A DNA stretch of 42,224 nucleotides from VRUE01 sp035712345 (GCA_035712345.1 DASTAY010000021.1:1-42224), one strand, 5' to 3'. Positions 22,816 to 31,050 are shown, counted from the stretch's first letter. Made by a program: numbers and translations. The notes: a model not told the origin generated them from the sequence alone.

Positions 22816-23421
22816 ATGGCTTTCACGGTTCCCGATCTTCCCTACGAGTACGACGCGCTCGAGCCGCACATCGACGAGGCGACGATGCGGGTCCATCACG
22901 ACAAGCACCACCAGGCCTACGTCGACAAAGCCAACGAAGCGTTGGAGGGGACCGAGTGGGCCGACCGCGAGGTCGAGGACGTGCTGCGCAATCTCTCGAG
23001 CCTTCCCGGCGACGTGCAGGGGCCGGTGCGCAACAACGCCGGCGGTCACTTCAACCACTCGCTCTTCTGGCAGATGATGAGCCCCGACGGCGGCGGCGCG
23101 CCCAGCGGCGAGCTGGCGAGCGCGATCGAGGAGACCTTCGGCTCTTTCGACTCCTTCAAGGAGGAGTTCAAAAAAGCCGGCATCGCCCGCTTCGGCTCCG
23201 GCTGGGCCTGGCTGGTCAAGGACAGCAGCGGCCTCGCCGTCGTCTCGACGCCGAACCAGGACTCGCCGGTGACCGACGGCAGCATCCCGCTGCTCGGCTG
23301 CGACGTCTGGGAGCACGCCTACTACCTCAAGTACCAGAACAAGCGCCCGGAATACCTCGACGCCTTCTGGAACGTCGTCAACTGGGATTACGTCGCCCAG
23401 CGGCTCGCCGACGCCGGTTAG
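22816..23421 (+). CDS. sodA: Superoxide dismutase (Fe/Mn family)
   Basis: Converts superoxide to oxygen and hydrogen peroxide in the cytoplasm. The 201-aa protein has the four metal ligands His27, His81 (GGHFNHSLFW), Asp163 and His167 (LGCDVWEHAYYLKYQNKRPEYL). GGHFNHSLFWQMMSP looks more like the manganese or cambialistic subgroup; metal choice cannot be settled from sequence. ATG 22816 has an AAGGAG ribosome-binding site. It is divergent from the stress sigma factor, consistent with a stress role. Confidence 0.97.
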   Translation: MAFTVPDLPYEYDALEPHIDEATMRVHHDKHHQAYVDKANEALEGTEWADREVEDVLRNLSSLPGDVQGPVRNNAGGHFNHSLFWQMMSPDGGGAPSGELASAIEETFGSFDSFKEEFKKAGIARFGSGWAWLVKDSSGLAVVSTPNQDSPVTDGSIPLLGCDVWEHAYYLKYQNKRPEYLDAFWNVVNWDYVAQRLADAG

Positions 23422-23423
23422 GG

Positions 23424-25061
23424 CTAGGCGACGACGGCCGGCCGCGCGGCCTCGGGCAGGTCGCGCGGCTCGGCGCCCGCCTTGGGCGGCACGTGGCTCA
23501 TCGCGTGCTCGGCCAGCGCGGTGATCGTCAGGCTCGGGTTGACGCCGACGTTGGCCGGGATCGCGGCCCCGTCGCAGACCAGCAGGCTCTCGTAGCCGAA
23601 GACACGCTGGCGCGAATCGACGACGCCGTCCTCGGGGCCGTGGCCGATCGCCGCGCCGCCGAGGATATGGGCAGTGGTCGGGATGTTGAACGCGGCCTCG
23701 GTTAGCGAGCTCGTGGCGACGCCGCCGGTCCGCTGCGCGAGCCATTCCGCCGCCGCGTTTGCGGCCGGGATGAAGGTCGGGATCGGCCGCTCGGGGTCCT
23801 GCTCGGTCTGCAGCCGCACTTCGCCGTTGCGCTTCAGCTTCGGGCGCAGCGCGATCGCGTTGTCGAGCGTCTGCATCACCAGCAGGATGATCGAGCGGCG
23901 CGAGCTGCCGCGCGGCCAGAGGACCTTGGCGAAGTTGCGCGGGTGGCGCACGATCTGGCCGAGCAGCTTCAGCGGCCGCGTCAGCCGCGTGCCGTCGCCG
24001 ACCAGCAGCGTGTTGAGCAGGCTCATCGAGTCGCCGGCCTCGCCGTAGGTGACGGTCTCGATGTGGGTGTAGGGGTCGGGGTAGATGCTCGAGGTGATCG
24101 CGACGCGGCTGGCCAGGTCCTCGGGGTAGTCGTCGGGCACCCTGACGCCGAGGATGCTCTCGCTGTTGGTGCGGACCAGCTCACCCAGGCGTGGCGAGAT
24201 CCGCGGCAGCGAGCCGCCGAGGCGGCAGCGTTGCAGCAGCTTGTTGGTGCCGAGCGGGCCGGCGGCGACGATCACCCCGCGCGCCTTCAGCGTGCGCCGC
24301 CTGCGCCCGCGCAGCAGGCCCGAATGCTCGCTCGTCACCGCGTAGCCGTCGCTGCCGTCGGCGGCCCCGAGCGGCCGGATGTCGGTCACGGTGCGCTCCG
24401 CCTGCACCTCGACCCCGCGGCGCTCGGCCAGCCAGAGGTAGTTCTTGACCAGCGTGTTCTTGGCGCCGTGCGGGCAGCCGACCATGCAGCGGCCGCACTG
24501 CATGCAGCCGGTCCGCTCCGGCCCCTCGCCTTCGAAGTATGGGTCCGGCACGGTCTGGCCGGGGTTGTCGATGTAGACGCCGATCGGGGTCTTGCGGTAG
24601 GTGTCGCCGACGCCGAGCTCCTCGCCCAGCTCGCGCAGCAGCTGGTCGGCCGGGTCGTCGCGTTCGTGGACGACGACGCCGAGCATCCGCTGCGCGGTCT
24701 CGTAGTGAGGCGCCAGCCGCGCCTCCCAGTCGTCGAGATCGCCCCACTGCGGGTCCTCGAAGAAGCGGCTGGGGGGGACGTAGAGCGTGTTGGCGTAGCC
24801 GAGGCTGCCGCCGCCGACGCCGCAGCCGCTGACCACCGCGACGTCCTTGAAGATGCTCAGCCGGAAGATCCCCTTCATCCCCATCCTGGGGGCCCAGAAA
24901 TAGCGGCGGCTGTCCGCGGTCGAGCTGGCGAAGTCGTCGTCGCCGAAGCGCTTGCCGCACTCCAGCACGGCGACGTCGTAGCCCTTTTCGGCCAGGCGCA
25001 AGGCCGAGACCGAGCCGCCGAATCCCGAGCCGACGACGATCCAGTCGTAGTCGTAGGTCAC
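23424..25061 (-). CDS. GMC-family FAD oxidoreductase with a four-cysteine cluster motif (cholesterol oxidase-like)
   Basis: The 545-aa protein has the N-terminal FAD motif VVGSGFGGSVSALRLAEKG, the GMC segment GCGVGGGSLGYANTLY and a C-terminal GMC end (TTAHILGGAAIGHGPEDGVVD, then NPSLTITALAEHA). Residues 186-196 read C-x2-C-x2-C-x3-C followed by P, as in ferredoxins; similar motifs occur in the ChoD-like group. The substrate is unknown, possibly a sterol-like or alicyclic alcohol. It starts at GTG 25061, 19 nt after the rubredoxin stop, so the two are probably one operon and rubredoxin may be its electron carrier. Confidence 0.88.
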   Translation of the reverse strand: MTYDYDWIVVGSGFGGSVSALRLAEKGYDVAVLECGKRFGDDDFASSTADSRRYFWAPRMGMKGIFRLSIFKDVAVVSGCGVGGGSLGYANTLYVPPSRFFEDPQWGDLDDWEARLAPHYETAQRMLGVVVHERDDPADQLLRELGEELGVGDTYRKTPIGVYIDNPGQTVPDPYFEGEGPERTGCMQCGRCMVGCPHGAKNTLVKNYLWLAERRGVEVQAERTVTDIRPLGAADGSDGYAVTSEHSGLLRGRRRRTLKARGVIVAAGPLGTNKLLQRCRLGGSLPRISPRLGELVRTNSESILGVRVPDDYPEDLASRVAITSSIYPDPYTHIETVTYGEAGDSMSLLNTLLVGDGTRLTRPLKLLGQIVRHPRNFAKVLWPRGSSRRSIILLVMQTLDNAIALRPKLKRNGEVRLQTEQDPERPIPTFIPAANAAAEWLAQRTGGVATSSLTEAAFNIPTTAHILGGAAIGHGPEDGVVDSRQRVFGYESLLVCDGAAIPANVGVNPSLTITALAEHAMSHVPPKAGAEPRDLPEAARPAVVA

Positions 25062-25080
25062 GGCCGGGTTGCCCTGATGG

Positions 25081-25272
25081 CTAGGCCTCGCCCGGCTCGA
25101 GGGGACGGAAGTCAGACGTCCGCGCCCCGCAGACAGGGCAGAACCAGTCGCTGGGGATGTCCTCGAAGGCGGTTCCGGGCGGGATGCCGCCGTCGGGATC
25201 CCCCACCGCCGGGTCGTAGATGAAGCCGCAGCTCTCGCAGATCCACTGCGTCGCCTCGGTCGTCGCGCTCAT
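25081..25272 (-). CDS. rubA: Rubredoxin
   Basis: A 63-aa one-electron carrier with a mononuclear iron bound by Cys12, Cys15, Cys45 and Cys48 (WICESCGFIYDP and FCPVCGARTSDF). The spacing and the PAVGDPDGGIPPGTAFEDIP segment are canonical. A TAAGCT box (25284-25279) lies 6 nt before ATG 25272, suggesting a leaderless start. It is co-directional with the GMC oxidoreductase; rubredoxins usually serve alkane hydroxylases, but none is nearby. Confidence 0.96.
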   Translation of the reverse strand: MSATTEATQWICESCGFIYDPAVGDPDGGIPPGTAFEDIPSDWFCPVCGARTSDFRPLEPGEA

Positions 25273-25295
25273 GTTCGAAGCTTAGAAGACCGGCG

Positions 25296-25859
25296 CTATT
25301 TGTCGAAGCTGACCGCGACCGGCTCGCGATCGGCTTTGTCTTCGATCTCGAAGTACTCGCGCGCCGTGAAGTCGCCCTGGTTGGCGATGATCGAGCCCGG
25401 AAACTGCTGGATCGAGGTGTTGTAGGACTGCACGTTGGAGTTGTAGATCCGCCGCGAGGCCTGGATTTCGTCCTCCAGCTCGGAGAGGTTGCGGCTGAGC
25501 TGCTGGAAGTTCTCGGTCGCGCGCAGCGTCGGGTAATTCTCGGCGACGGCGCGCAGGTCGGTCAGCGCCGCGGTCAGTTTCTGCTCGGCCTTGGCCGTGT
25601 CCCCGACGCTCTGGGCCGACATCGCCTCGGCCCGGGCTTTCGTCGTCTTCTCGAAGGTCTCGCTCTCGTGCGCGGCGTAGCCCTTGACCGTCTCGACCAG
25701 GTTGGGCACGAGGTCGTGGCGGCGCTTGAGCTGCACGTCGATCCCGCTCCACGACTCGTCGACCCGGTTGCGCGAGGCGATGATCGCGTTGCGCTTGCCG
25801 ATGAAGTAGAGGACGCCGATCACGACGATCGCGACGACGACGATCAGAACGATCACCAT
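25296..25859 (-). CDS. lemA: LemA family protein
   Basis: LemA proteins are membrane-anchored helical-bundle proteins of poorly known function. The 187-aa product has an N-terminal membrane segment (VIVLIVVVAIVVIGVLYFI), then the family core: RVDESWSGIDVQLKRRHDLV, PNLVETVKGYAAHESETFEK and a C-terminal YNTSIQQFPGSIIA. ATG 25859 lies 6 nt after the TAGGAT box (25871-25866). It is divergent from a hypothetical gene whose -10 box is only 6 nt away. Confidence 0.94.
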   Translation of the reverse strand: MVIVLIVVVAIVVIGVLYFIGKRNAIIASRNRVDESWSGIDVQLKRRHDLVPNLVETVKGYAAHESETFEKTTKARAEAMSAQSVGDTAKAEQKLTAALTDLRAVAENYPTLRATENFQQLSRNLSELEDEIQASRRIYNSNVQSYNTSIQQFPGSIIANQGDFTAREYFEIEDKADREPVAVSFDK

Positions 25860-25865
25860 GAGCGC

Positions 25866-25883
25866 ATCCTACCCCCATAGGAT
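25866..25883. promoter_or_regulatory. Back-to-back -10 boxes of lemA and its divergent neighbour
   Basis: ATCCTA (25866-25871, read TAGGAT on the minus strand) and TAGGAT (25878-25883, plus strand) are identical -10 boxes facing outward with 6 nt between them. Each ends 6 nt before its start codon. The whole intergenic space is 30 nt, so the two promoters must overlap physically and probably compete for polymerase. Confidence 0.7.
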
Positions 25884-25889
25884 CGCGGC

Positions 25890-26579
25890 GTGGGAGCGAA
25901 GCAGGAAGCGACGGAATGGGCCGAGATCGTGCGTCGCTACGGCGAGCGGCACGAGCTGACCTATGAGCCGGTCGGCGGGATCAACCCCAAGGACGGGCCG
26001 GTGGCGCTCTGCGTCGGCGGCTCGAACCGGCTCACCGGGCAGCTCGTCGAGGGCTTCTGGGGCTCCTGCTGCGACGCCGACGAACGGGAGGTCGGCGGTC
26101 TCTTCAACAAGGCTGTGCTGCCGACCGCTCTGCTGGCCAAGGCCCACATGCCCGACCTGGCGAGGGTGATCCCGGCCTTCGACGTCGAGTCGATCGAGCG
26201 TCAGGAGGCCCTCACCAAGCGCTTCGCCCGCAGGGTCGAGTTCGAGTCGATCGACTTCAACAAGCGCTTCCTGGCGACGGTGCCGAGCGACTTCGACCCG
26301 GTCAAGCTGCGCGAGCTCTTCAGCCCCGGCTTCCTCGCCTGGACGACGACGATGACCGGCGAGGTCGATTTCGGCGTCAACGACCGCCAGCTCTGGTTCC
26401 TCTGGCACTTGCGCGCGCGCAGCGAGGAGGAGCTGAAAGCGGCGTTGAAGAACGCCGGCCGGCTGTTCGAGCGACTGCAGGGGGAGATGGAGGAGAGCGG
26501 CATCCACACCTACCCGCCGGGCCCCTGGCACGCCGGCCTGGCGCCGTTCCCGGACGAGGCGAGCGCTCAGCCAGGGTAG
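25890..26579 (+). CDS. Hypothetical protein, possibly DUF3137-like
   Basis: A 229-aa soluble protein with no membrane segment or signal peptide. The central part (FESIDFNKRFLATVPSDFDP, KLRELFSPGFLAWTTTM, DRQLWFLWHL) resembles the conserved core of DUF3137 proteins, which are often encoded beside lemA; here it is back-to-back with lemA. I cannot confirm the family without a profile search. GTG 25890 is fixed by the TAGGAT box 6 nt upstream. The 3' end overlaps the convergent Nudix gene by 13 bp. Confidence 0.75.
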   Translation: MGAKQEATEWAEIVRRYGERHELTYEPVGGINPKDGPVALCVGGSNRLTGQLVEGFWGSCCDADEREVGGLFNKAVLPTALLAKAHMPDLARVIPAFDVESIERQEALTKRFARRVEFESIDFNKRFLATVPSDFDPVKLRELFSPGFLAWTTTMTGEVDFGVNDRQLWFLWHLRARSEEELKAALKNAGRLFERLQGEMEESGIHTYPPGPWHAGLAPFPDEASAQPG

Positions 26580-27208
26580 TCGGGGTCGCCGGGGAGGACG
26601 ACGCGGTGCTGCTCAGGGGAGCCGATCACCTTCGGCAGGATCGGCTCGACGTGGCGGCCCCGGTGGGCCTCGATCGCCTCGGCGGCGGTGGGGTAGGGAA
26701 GCAGCGACCCGAGCTGCTGGACCGTCGGGAAGGCGAGGTTGAGCTCACCGGCATGCTGCGCGTCGAGTGCCGCCCGCGGTTCGAACCAGCCCGCCTCGGT
26801 CGTCTCGACCCCGTCCGGTTCGGGAGGTGTATGCGCGGGGGCCAGCGCGAGGAAGAACCAGGCGTCGAAGCGTCGCGAGACGACCTCGGGCGTGATCCAG
26901 CGGGAGAACAGCACCAGCTCCTCCTCGGCGGGCAGCGCGATCCCGGCCTCCTCCTCGAGCTCCCGCACCGCGCAGGCCCGGAATCCAGCCTCCCCCTCGC
27001 CGTCCTCGGGATCCACGCCGCCGCCCGGGAAGACCCACACCCCGGGCATGAAGTTCGCGCTCTCGGCCCGCTTCAGCAGCAGCACCTCCAGCGCCCTGGC
27101 CCCGTGCTTGCCGTCTCGCCTCAGCAAGACGACAGAAGCCGATGGGCGCGGCTCAGAGGGCTCACCCAGGTTGGGCGCCTCGGCGGGCCCCCTTTTCCTC
27201 TCCGTCAC
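26567..27208 (-). CDS. Nudix hydrolase (NUDT19/acyl-CoA diphosphatase-like)
   Basis: Nudix enzymes cleave nucleoside diphosphates linked to another group. The 213-aa protein has the Nudix box from FPGGGVDPEDGEGEAGFRAC to VRELEEEAGIAL (about 60-90); REL-EE-AG carries the metal-binding glutamates. The overall layout, with FMPGVWVFPGG before and FSRWITPEVVSRRFDAWFF after, resembles the NUDT19 group that can act on CoA derivatives. GTG 27208 overlaps the bioA stop (GTGA), so it is coupled to biotin synthesis translation; a link to biotin itself is not evident. Confidence 0.88.
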   Translation of the reverse strand: MTERKRGPAEAPNLGEPSEPRPSASVVLLRRDGKHGARALEVLLLKRAESANFMPGVWVFPGGGVDPEDGEGEAGFRACAVRELEEEAGIALPAEEELVLFSRWITPEVVSRRFDAWFFLALAPAHTPPEPDGVETTEAGWFEPRAALDAQHAGELNLAFPTVQQLGSLLPYPTAAEAIEAHRGRHVEPILPKVIGSPEQHRVVLPGDPDYPG

Positions 27209-28518
27209 GCAGCCAGCGTATCCGGCACTCGCGCGGCCAGCGGCTCGCAGGCCGCCTCGATCGACTCGGCGGCGATCGCGACCAGGCGGCGCAGCTCCTC
27301 CTCCGCGATCGAGAGGGGGGGCATGAGGACGACGACGTCGCCGAGCGGGCGGACGATCGCGCCGCGCCTGCGCGCCTCGACGGTGACGCGGTGGCCCACG
27401 CGCAGCGCCGGGTCGTGCTCGCCGAGGTCGATGCCCGTCATCGTGCCGCGGCGGCGCACCTCGGCGACCTCGGGCATCTCCGCGACCGGCTCGAGCAGCT
27501 CGCCGAGCAGCTCGATCTTCGGTTGCAGGCGCTCCAGGGTGCGCTCCTGCTCGAACGCCTCGAGGCTGGCGATCGCGGCGGCGCAGGCGAGGGGGTTGCC
27601 CGTATAGGTGTGGCCGTGGAAGAAGGTGCGCTGCTCCACCGGCGCGCCGAGGAAGCCCTCGTAGATCCGCTCGGTGGCCAGGGTCGCCGCCAGCGGCAGA
27701 TAGCCGCCGGTGAGGCCCTTGGCGAGGCAGAGCAGGTCAGGGGCGACGCCCTCCTGCTCGCAGGCGAACATCGTCCCGGTGCGACCGAAGCCGGTCGCGA
27801 CCTCGTCGCAGATCAAGAGCACTCCGAAGCGGTCGCAGAGCTCGCGCGCGTCGCGCAGGTAGCCGGGCGGGTGGACGAGCATGCCGGCGGCGCCCTGGAC
27901 CAGCGGCTCGACGATCAGCGCCGCGATCTCCTCCTCGTGGCAGGCGAGGACGCGCTCGAGGTCGGCGGCGTCGCCTGGCTCGGCCGTATGGGTCGGGAAG
28001 AGCAGCGGTCGGTAGGTCGAGTGGAAGAGGTCGATGCCGCCGACCGAGACCGAGCCGATCGTGTCGCCGTGGTAGGCGTCGCGCAGGTGGACGAAGGAGG
28101 TCCGGCGGCGGTGCTGGCCGCCGCGCTGCTGCTGGAACTGGAAGGCCATCTTCAGCGCGATCTCGGTCGCCGTCGCGCCCGCTTCGGAGTAGAAGACGCG
28201 CGAGAGCCCGGGCGGCGCGATCTCGACCAGCTTCGCCGCCAGCTCGGCGGCGCCGGGGTGGGAGAGCCCGAGCATGGTCGAGTGGGCGACGCGGTCGAGC
28301 TGCTCGCGCACCGCGGCGTCGATCCCGGGATGGCGATGTCCGTGGACGTTGCACCACAGCGAGGAGACGCCGTCGATGTAGCGGCGGCCCTCGCCGTCGA
28401 TCAGCTGGGCTCCCTCGGCGCGCTCGATCACCAGCGGCTCTTCCTCACCCCAGCTCTGCTGCTGGGTGAACGGATGCCAGAGGTGGTCGCGGTCGAGCTG
28501 GGCGGAATCCACCGACAT
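27205..28518 (-). CDS. bioA: Adenosylmethionine-8-amino-7-oxononanoate aminotransferase
   Basis: BioA makes 7,8-diaminopelargonic acid in biotin synthesis, using SAM as amino donor. The 437-aa class III aminotransferase has DHLWHPFTQQQSW at the N-terminus, DGVSSLWCNVHGHRHP, the PLP-phosphate region and the PLP lysine Lys267 in CLAKGLTGGYLPLA. HLWHPFTQ and SSLWCNVHGH separate BioA from other class III enzymes. A TATGTT box about 10 nt before ATG 28518 may be its promoter. It is separated from bioB-bioF-bioD by five genes. Confidence 0.95.
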   Translation of the reverse strand: MSVDSAQLDRDHLWHPFTQQQSWGEEEPLVIERAEGAQLIDGEGRRYIDGVSSLWCNVHGHRHPGIDAAVREQLDRVAHSTMLGLSHPGAAELAAKLVEIAPPGLSRVFYSEAGATATEIALKMAFQFQQQRGGQHRRRTSFVHLRDAYHGDTIGSVSVGGIDLFHSTYRPLLFPTHTAEPGDAADLERVLACHEEEIAALIVEPLVQGAAGMLVHPPGYLRDARELCDRFGVLLICDEVATGFGRTGTMFACEQEGVAPDLLCLAKGLTGGYLPLAATLATERIYEGFLGAPVEQRTFFHGHTYTGNPLACAAAIASLEAFEQERTLERLQPKIELLGELLEPVAEMPEVAEVRRRGTMTGIDLGEHDPALRVGHRVTVEARRRGAIVRPLGDVVVLMPPLSIAEEELRRLVAIAAESIEAACEPLAARVPDTLAA

Positions 28519-28588
28519 CGTTCATAGGAACATAGACCGGGCCGCGGCGGGTAACTGTCACGCCAGCGTGCGGGATTTCACAGACATC

Positions 28589-28604
28589 TACATCAAACGA
28601 TGTA
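28589..28604. promoter_or_regulatory. Palindrome over the desaturase operon promoter
   Basis: TACATC (28589-28594), AAAC, GATGTA (28599-28604) is a perfect 6-bp inverted repeat. It overlaps the putative -10 box TAACGT (28603-28608), which ends 8 nt before ATG 28617. A partial direct repeat (ACATC at 28584-28588) precedes it. This looks like a repressor site for the reductase-desaturase operon; the regulator is not in the window. Confidence 0.6.
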
Positions 28605-28616
28605 ACGTTCTCTCCA

Positions 28617-29714
28617 ATGGCTGAGCGTGGAGCGATCCCCGAGGTTTCCCCCGTTCGGCGGCGCGCGCTGCGAGCGGTCCGCGCCTTCTTCAGCCCGCTG
28701 CTGCCCGACGACTATCTGGAACTGATCAATCCGCTCTGGTCGACGCGCGAGCTGCGCGGCCGGATCGAGCGGATCGAGCAGGAGACGGCCGACACCGTGA
28801 CCGTGCTGATCCGCCCCGGCTACGAATGGCCGGGCCACCTGCCGGGTCAGTACCTGAGGATCGGGGTCGTGATCGACGGGGTGCACCACTGGCGCGCCTA
28901 CTCGCTCACCTCCGACCCCGGTCGCCCGGACGGCTGCATCAGCATCACGCCGAAGCTGGTCGACAGCGGCAAGGTCTCGCCCTATTTCGTGCGTCAGGCC
29001 AGGCCGGGGGACGTCGTCCGGCTCGGCGGGGTGGAAGGCACCTTCGTCCTCCCCGATCCGGCTCCCGAGAAGATCCTCTTCATCAGCGCCGGCAGCGGCA
29101 TCACGCCGATCATGAGCATGCTGCGCAGCCTCCACCGCACCGACGCCGTCCGCGACGTGGCCCACATCCACTCCGCCCGCACCGCGAGCGACGTGATCTT
29201 CGCCGAGCGCCTGCGCGAGATCGACGAGGCCCATCCCGGCTACCGCCTGCGGCTGCGGATCACCGGTGAGCAGGGACGCATCGGCCCGGGCGACCTCGAT
29301 GAGCTCTGCCCCGACTGGCGCACCCGTCACACCTTCATCTCGGGGCCCGGCGAGATGCTCGACGCGATGAGCGAGCACTGGGACGGGGAGGGAGTCGCGG
29401 AGATGCTCAGCGTCGAGCGCTTCCAGCCGATGATCGGCGGCGATCCCGCCGGCGGCGAGGGCGGCAGCGTGCGCTTCGCAAAAAGCGGCATCGAGGCGGA
29501 GTGCGACGGCGCCACGCCGATCCTCGTCGCCGGCGAGGAGGCGGGCGCCGTCCTTCCCTTCGGCTGCCGGATGGGCATCTGCCACACCTGCGTCGGCAGG
29601 CTCTGCTCGGGAGAGGTCCGCGACCTGCGAACCGGGGAAGTCCATGGCAAGCACGGCGAAACGATCCGTACCTGCGTCAACGCCCCCGAGGGGCCGATCG
29701 AGATAGCGCTTTGA
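28617..29714 (+). CDS. Ferredoxin reductase with C-terminal 2Fe-2S domain (desaturase electron donor, Rv3230c-like)
   Basis: The protein passes electrons from NAD(P)H through FAD and a 2Fe-2S cluster to a partner oxygenase. At 365 aa it has an N-terminal extension (about 1-45), an FAD domain with RAYSLTSDPG, an NAD(P) domain with FISAGSGITPIMSMLR, and a plant-type 2Fe-2S domain with Cys317, Cys322, Cys325 and Cys353 (CRMGICHTC, then TCVNAP). The next gene is the desaturase, as in the mycobacterial Rv3230c-desA3 pair. The ATG follows a -10 box TAACGT by 8 nt. Confidence 0.93.
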   Translation: MAERGAIPEVSPVRRRALRAVRAFFSPLLPDDYLELINPLWSTRELRGRIERIEQETADTVTVLIRPGYEWPGHLPGQYLRIGVVIDGVHHWRAYSLTSDPGRPDGCISITPKLVDSGKVSPYFVRQARPGDVVRLGGVEGTFVLPDPAPEKILFISAGSGITPIMSMLRSLHRTDAVRDVAHIHSARTASDVIFAERLREIDEAHPGYRLRLRITGEQGRIGPGDLDELCPDWRTRHTFISGPGEMLDAMSEHWDGEGVAEMLSVERFQPMIGGDPAGGEGGSVRFAKSGIEAECDGATPILVAGEEAGAVLPFGCRMGICHTCVGRLCSGEVRDLRTGEVHGKHGETIRTCVNAPEGPIEIAL

Positions 29715-29733
29715 GACAACCGAAAGGCAGACG

Positions 29734-30987
29734 ATGACCGCAACGATCACCGAGACCGCCAGCCCGCTCAGCCACCTCTCCAGCGACCAGCTCGACGAGC
29801 TGGGACGCGAGTTCGACGCGATCAAGGACCGGGTCTTCGCCGACCTCGGCGCGCGCGATCGTCGCTACATCGAGAGCATGATCGCGATGCAGCGCCGCCT
29901 CGCCGTGAGCGGACGCGCGCTGCTGCTCGCCTCGCGTTCGCGTCCGGCGTGGATCGCCGGCACCGCGGCGCTTTCGATGGCCAAGATCCTCGAGAACATG
30001 GAGATCGGCCACAACGTCCTGCACGGCCAGTGGGACTGGATGAACGACCCCCAGATCCACTCCTCGACCTGGGACTGGGACACGGCCTCGACGGCGGAGG
30101 CCTGGAAGCACTCGCACAACTACGTCCACCACACCTTCACCAACATCCTCGGCAAGGACAAGGACCTCGGCTACGAGATCATGCGGATCGACCCGCAGCA
30201 GAAGTGGCATCCGGTCTATCTCCTCCAGCCCCTATACAACCTGGTGCTGGCGGCGTTCTTCGAGTGGGGGGTGGCGTTCCACGACCTCGACTTCGAGGCG
30301 ATCCGCACCGGTAAGAAGTCGAAGGCCCAGGTCAAGCGCGAGCTGGCCGGGATCAAGGAAAAGGCGAAGAGCCAGGTGGTCAAGGATTACCTGGCCTGGC
30401 CGCTGCTGAGCGCGCTCGCGACCGCGGCAGCCGACGCCGCGCTCGAGGCCCGCCGCGGTCGGGGCAGGCGCCGCGGTCGCAGGCGTCGCGGCGGGCTCGC
30501 CGACATGCTCGGCTCAGCCGTGCGCGCCGGCGCGGAGGCATACCGCTCGACCGCCTCAGCGGACGCCACCGCCAACGTGATCCGCAACGTCTGGGCCTAC
30601 GCGATCATCTTCTGCGGCCACTTTCCGGACCAGACCTACACCTTCAGCCCGGAGGAGGTCGAGGACGAGAGCCGCGGCGGCTGGTACGTGCGCCAGCTCG
30701 TCGGCGCCGCCAACATCGAGGGCAGCCCGCTCTTCCACGTCGCCAGCGGCAACCTCGGCTACCAGGTCGAGCACCACCTCTTCCCCGACCTGCCGAGCAC
30801 CCGCTACGCGGAGATCGCGCCCCAGGTCAAGGAGATCTGCGAGCGCTACGAGCTCCCCTACAACAGCGGCCCGCTCGGCCAGCAGCTGGGCATGGTGCAG
30901 AGGACGATCCTCCGCCTCGCCTTCCCGGGCGGCCAGCAGCGCGAGAAGCCCGGCCCCTACCGGGCCGAGGAGCACGAGCCTGCGTGA
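29734..30987 (+). CDS. Membrane fatty acid desaturase (DesA3-like) with an Arg-rich insertion
   Basis: A di-iron acyl desaturase introducing a double bond into long-chain acyl-CoA or lipid. The 417-aa protein has the three histidine boxes: GHNVLHGQW (H93, H97), KHSHNYVHHTF (H126-H133) and QVEHHLFPD (H347, H348), plus CGHFP near 294. Between residues about 227 and 275, where relatives have a hydrophobic segment, it carries a polar stretch with an arginine run at 240-252. ATG 29734 comes 19 nt after the reductase stop, with an AAAGG site. Together they form a two-component desaturase. Confidence 0.93.
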   Translation: MTATITETASPLSHLSSDQLDELGREFDAIKDRVFADLGARDRRYIESMIAMQRRLAVSGRALLLASRSRPAWIAGTAALSMAKILENMEIGHNVLHGQWDWMNDPQIHSSTWDWDTASTAEAWKHSHNYVHHTFTNILGKDKDLGYEIMRIDPQQKWHPVYLLQPLYNLVLAAFFEWGVAFHDLDFEAIRTGKKSKAQVKRELAGIKEKAKSQVVKDYLAWPLLSALATAAADAALEARRGRGRRRGRRRRGGLADMLGSAVRAGAEAYRSTASADATANVIRNVWAYAIIFCGHFPDQTYTFSPEEVEDESRGGWYVRQLVGAANIEGSPLFHVASGNLGYQVEHHLFPDLPSTRYAEIAPQVKEICERYELPYNSGPLGQQLGMVQRTILRLAFPGGQQREKPGPYRAEEHEPA

Positions 30988-30996
30988 TGTAGGTCA

Positions 30997-31029
30997 CTCA
31001 AGCAACTATTGCGCTTGAGAAATAGTTGC
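30997..31029. promoter_or_regulatory. Overlapping inverted repeats upstream of the marR gene
   Basis: GCAACTATT (31002-31010) and AATAGTTGC (31021-31029) are perfect 9-bp arms with a 10-nt spacer. Interleaved with them, CTCAAGC (30997-31003) and GCTTGAG (31013-31019) form another perfect 7-bp pair. The patch is A+T-rich for this genome. It sits 22 nt upstream of the regulator ATG and is the likely MarR operator controlling the regulator and the efflux gene. Confidence 0.75.
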
Positions 31030-31050
31030 GATGATGCAACCATCGTTCGC

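Noticed and set aside
23943..25223. A 426-codon open frame antisense to the GMC oxidoreductase and rubredoxin genes
   Set aside because: Shadow of two well-supported genes with no recognisable domain.
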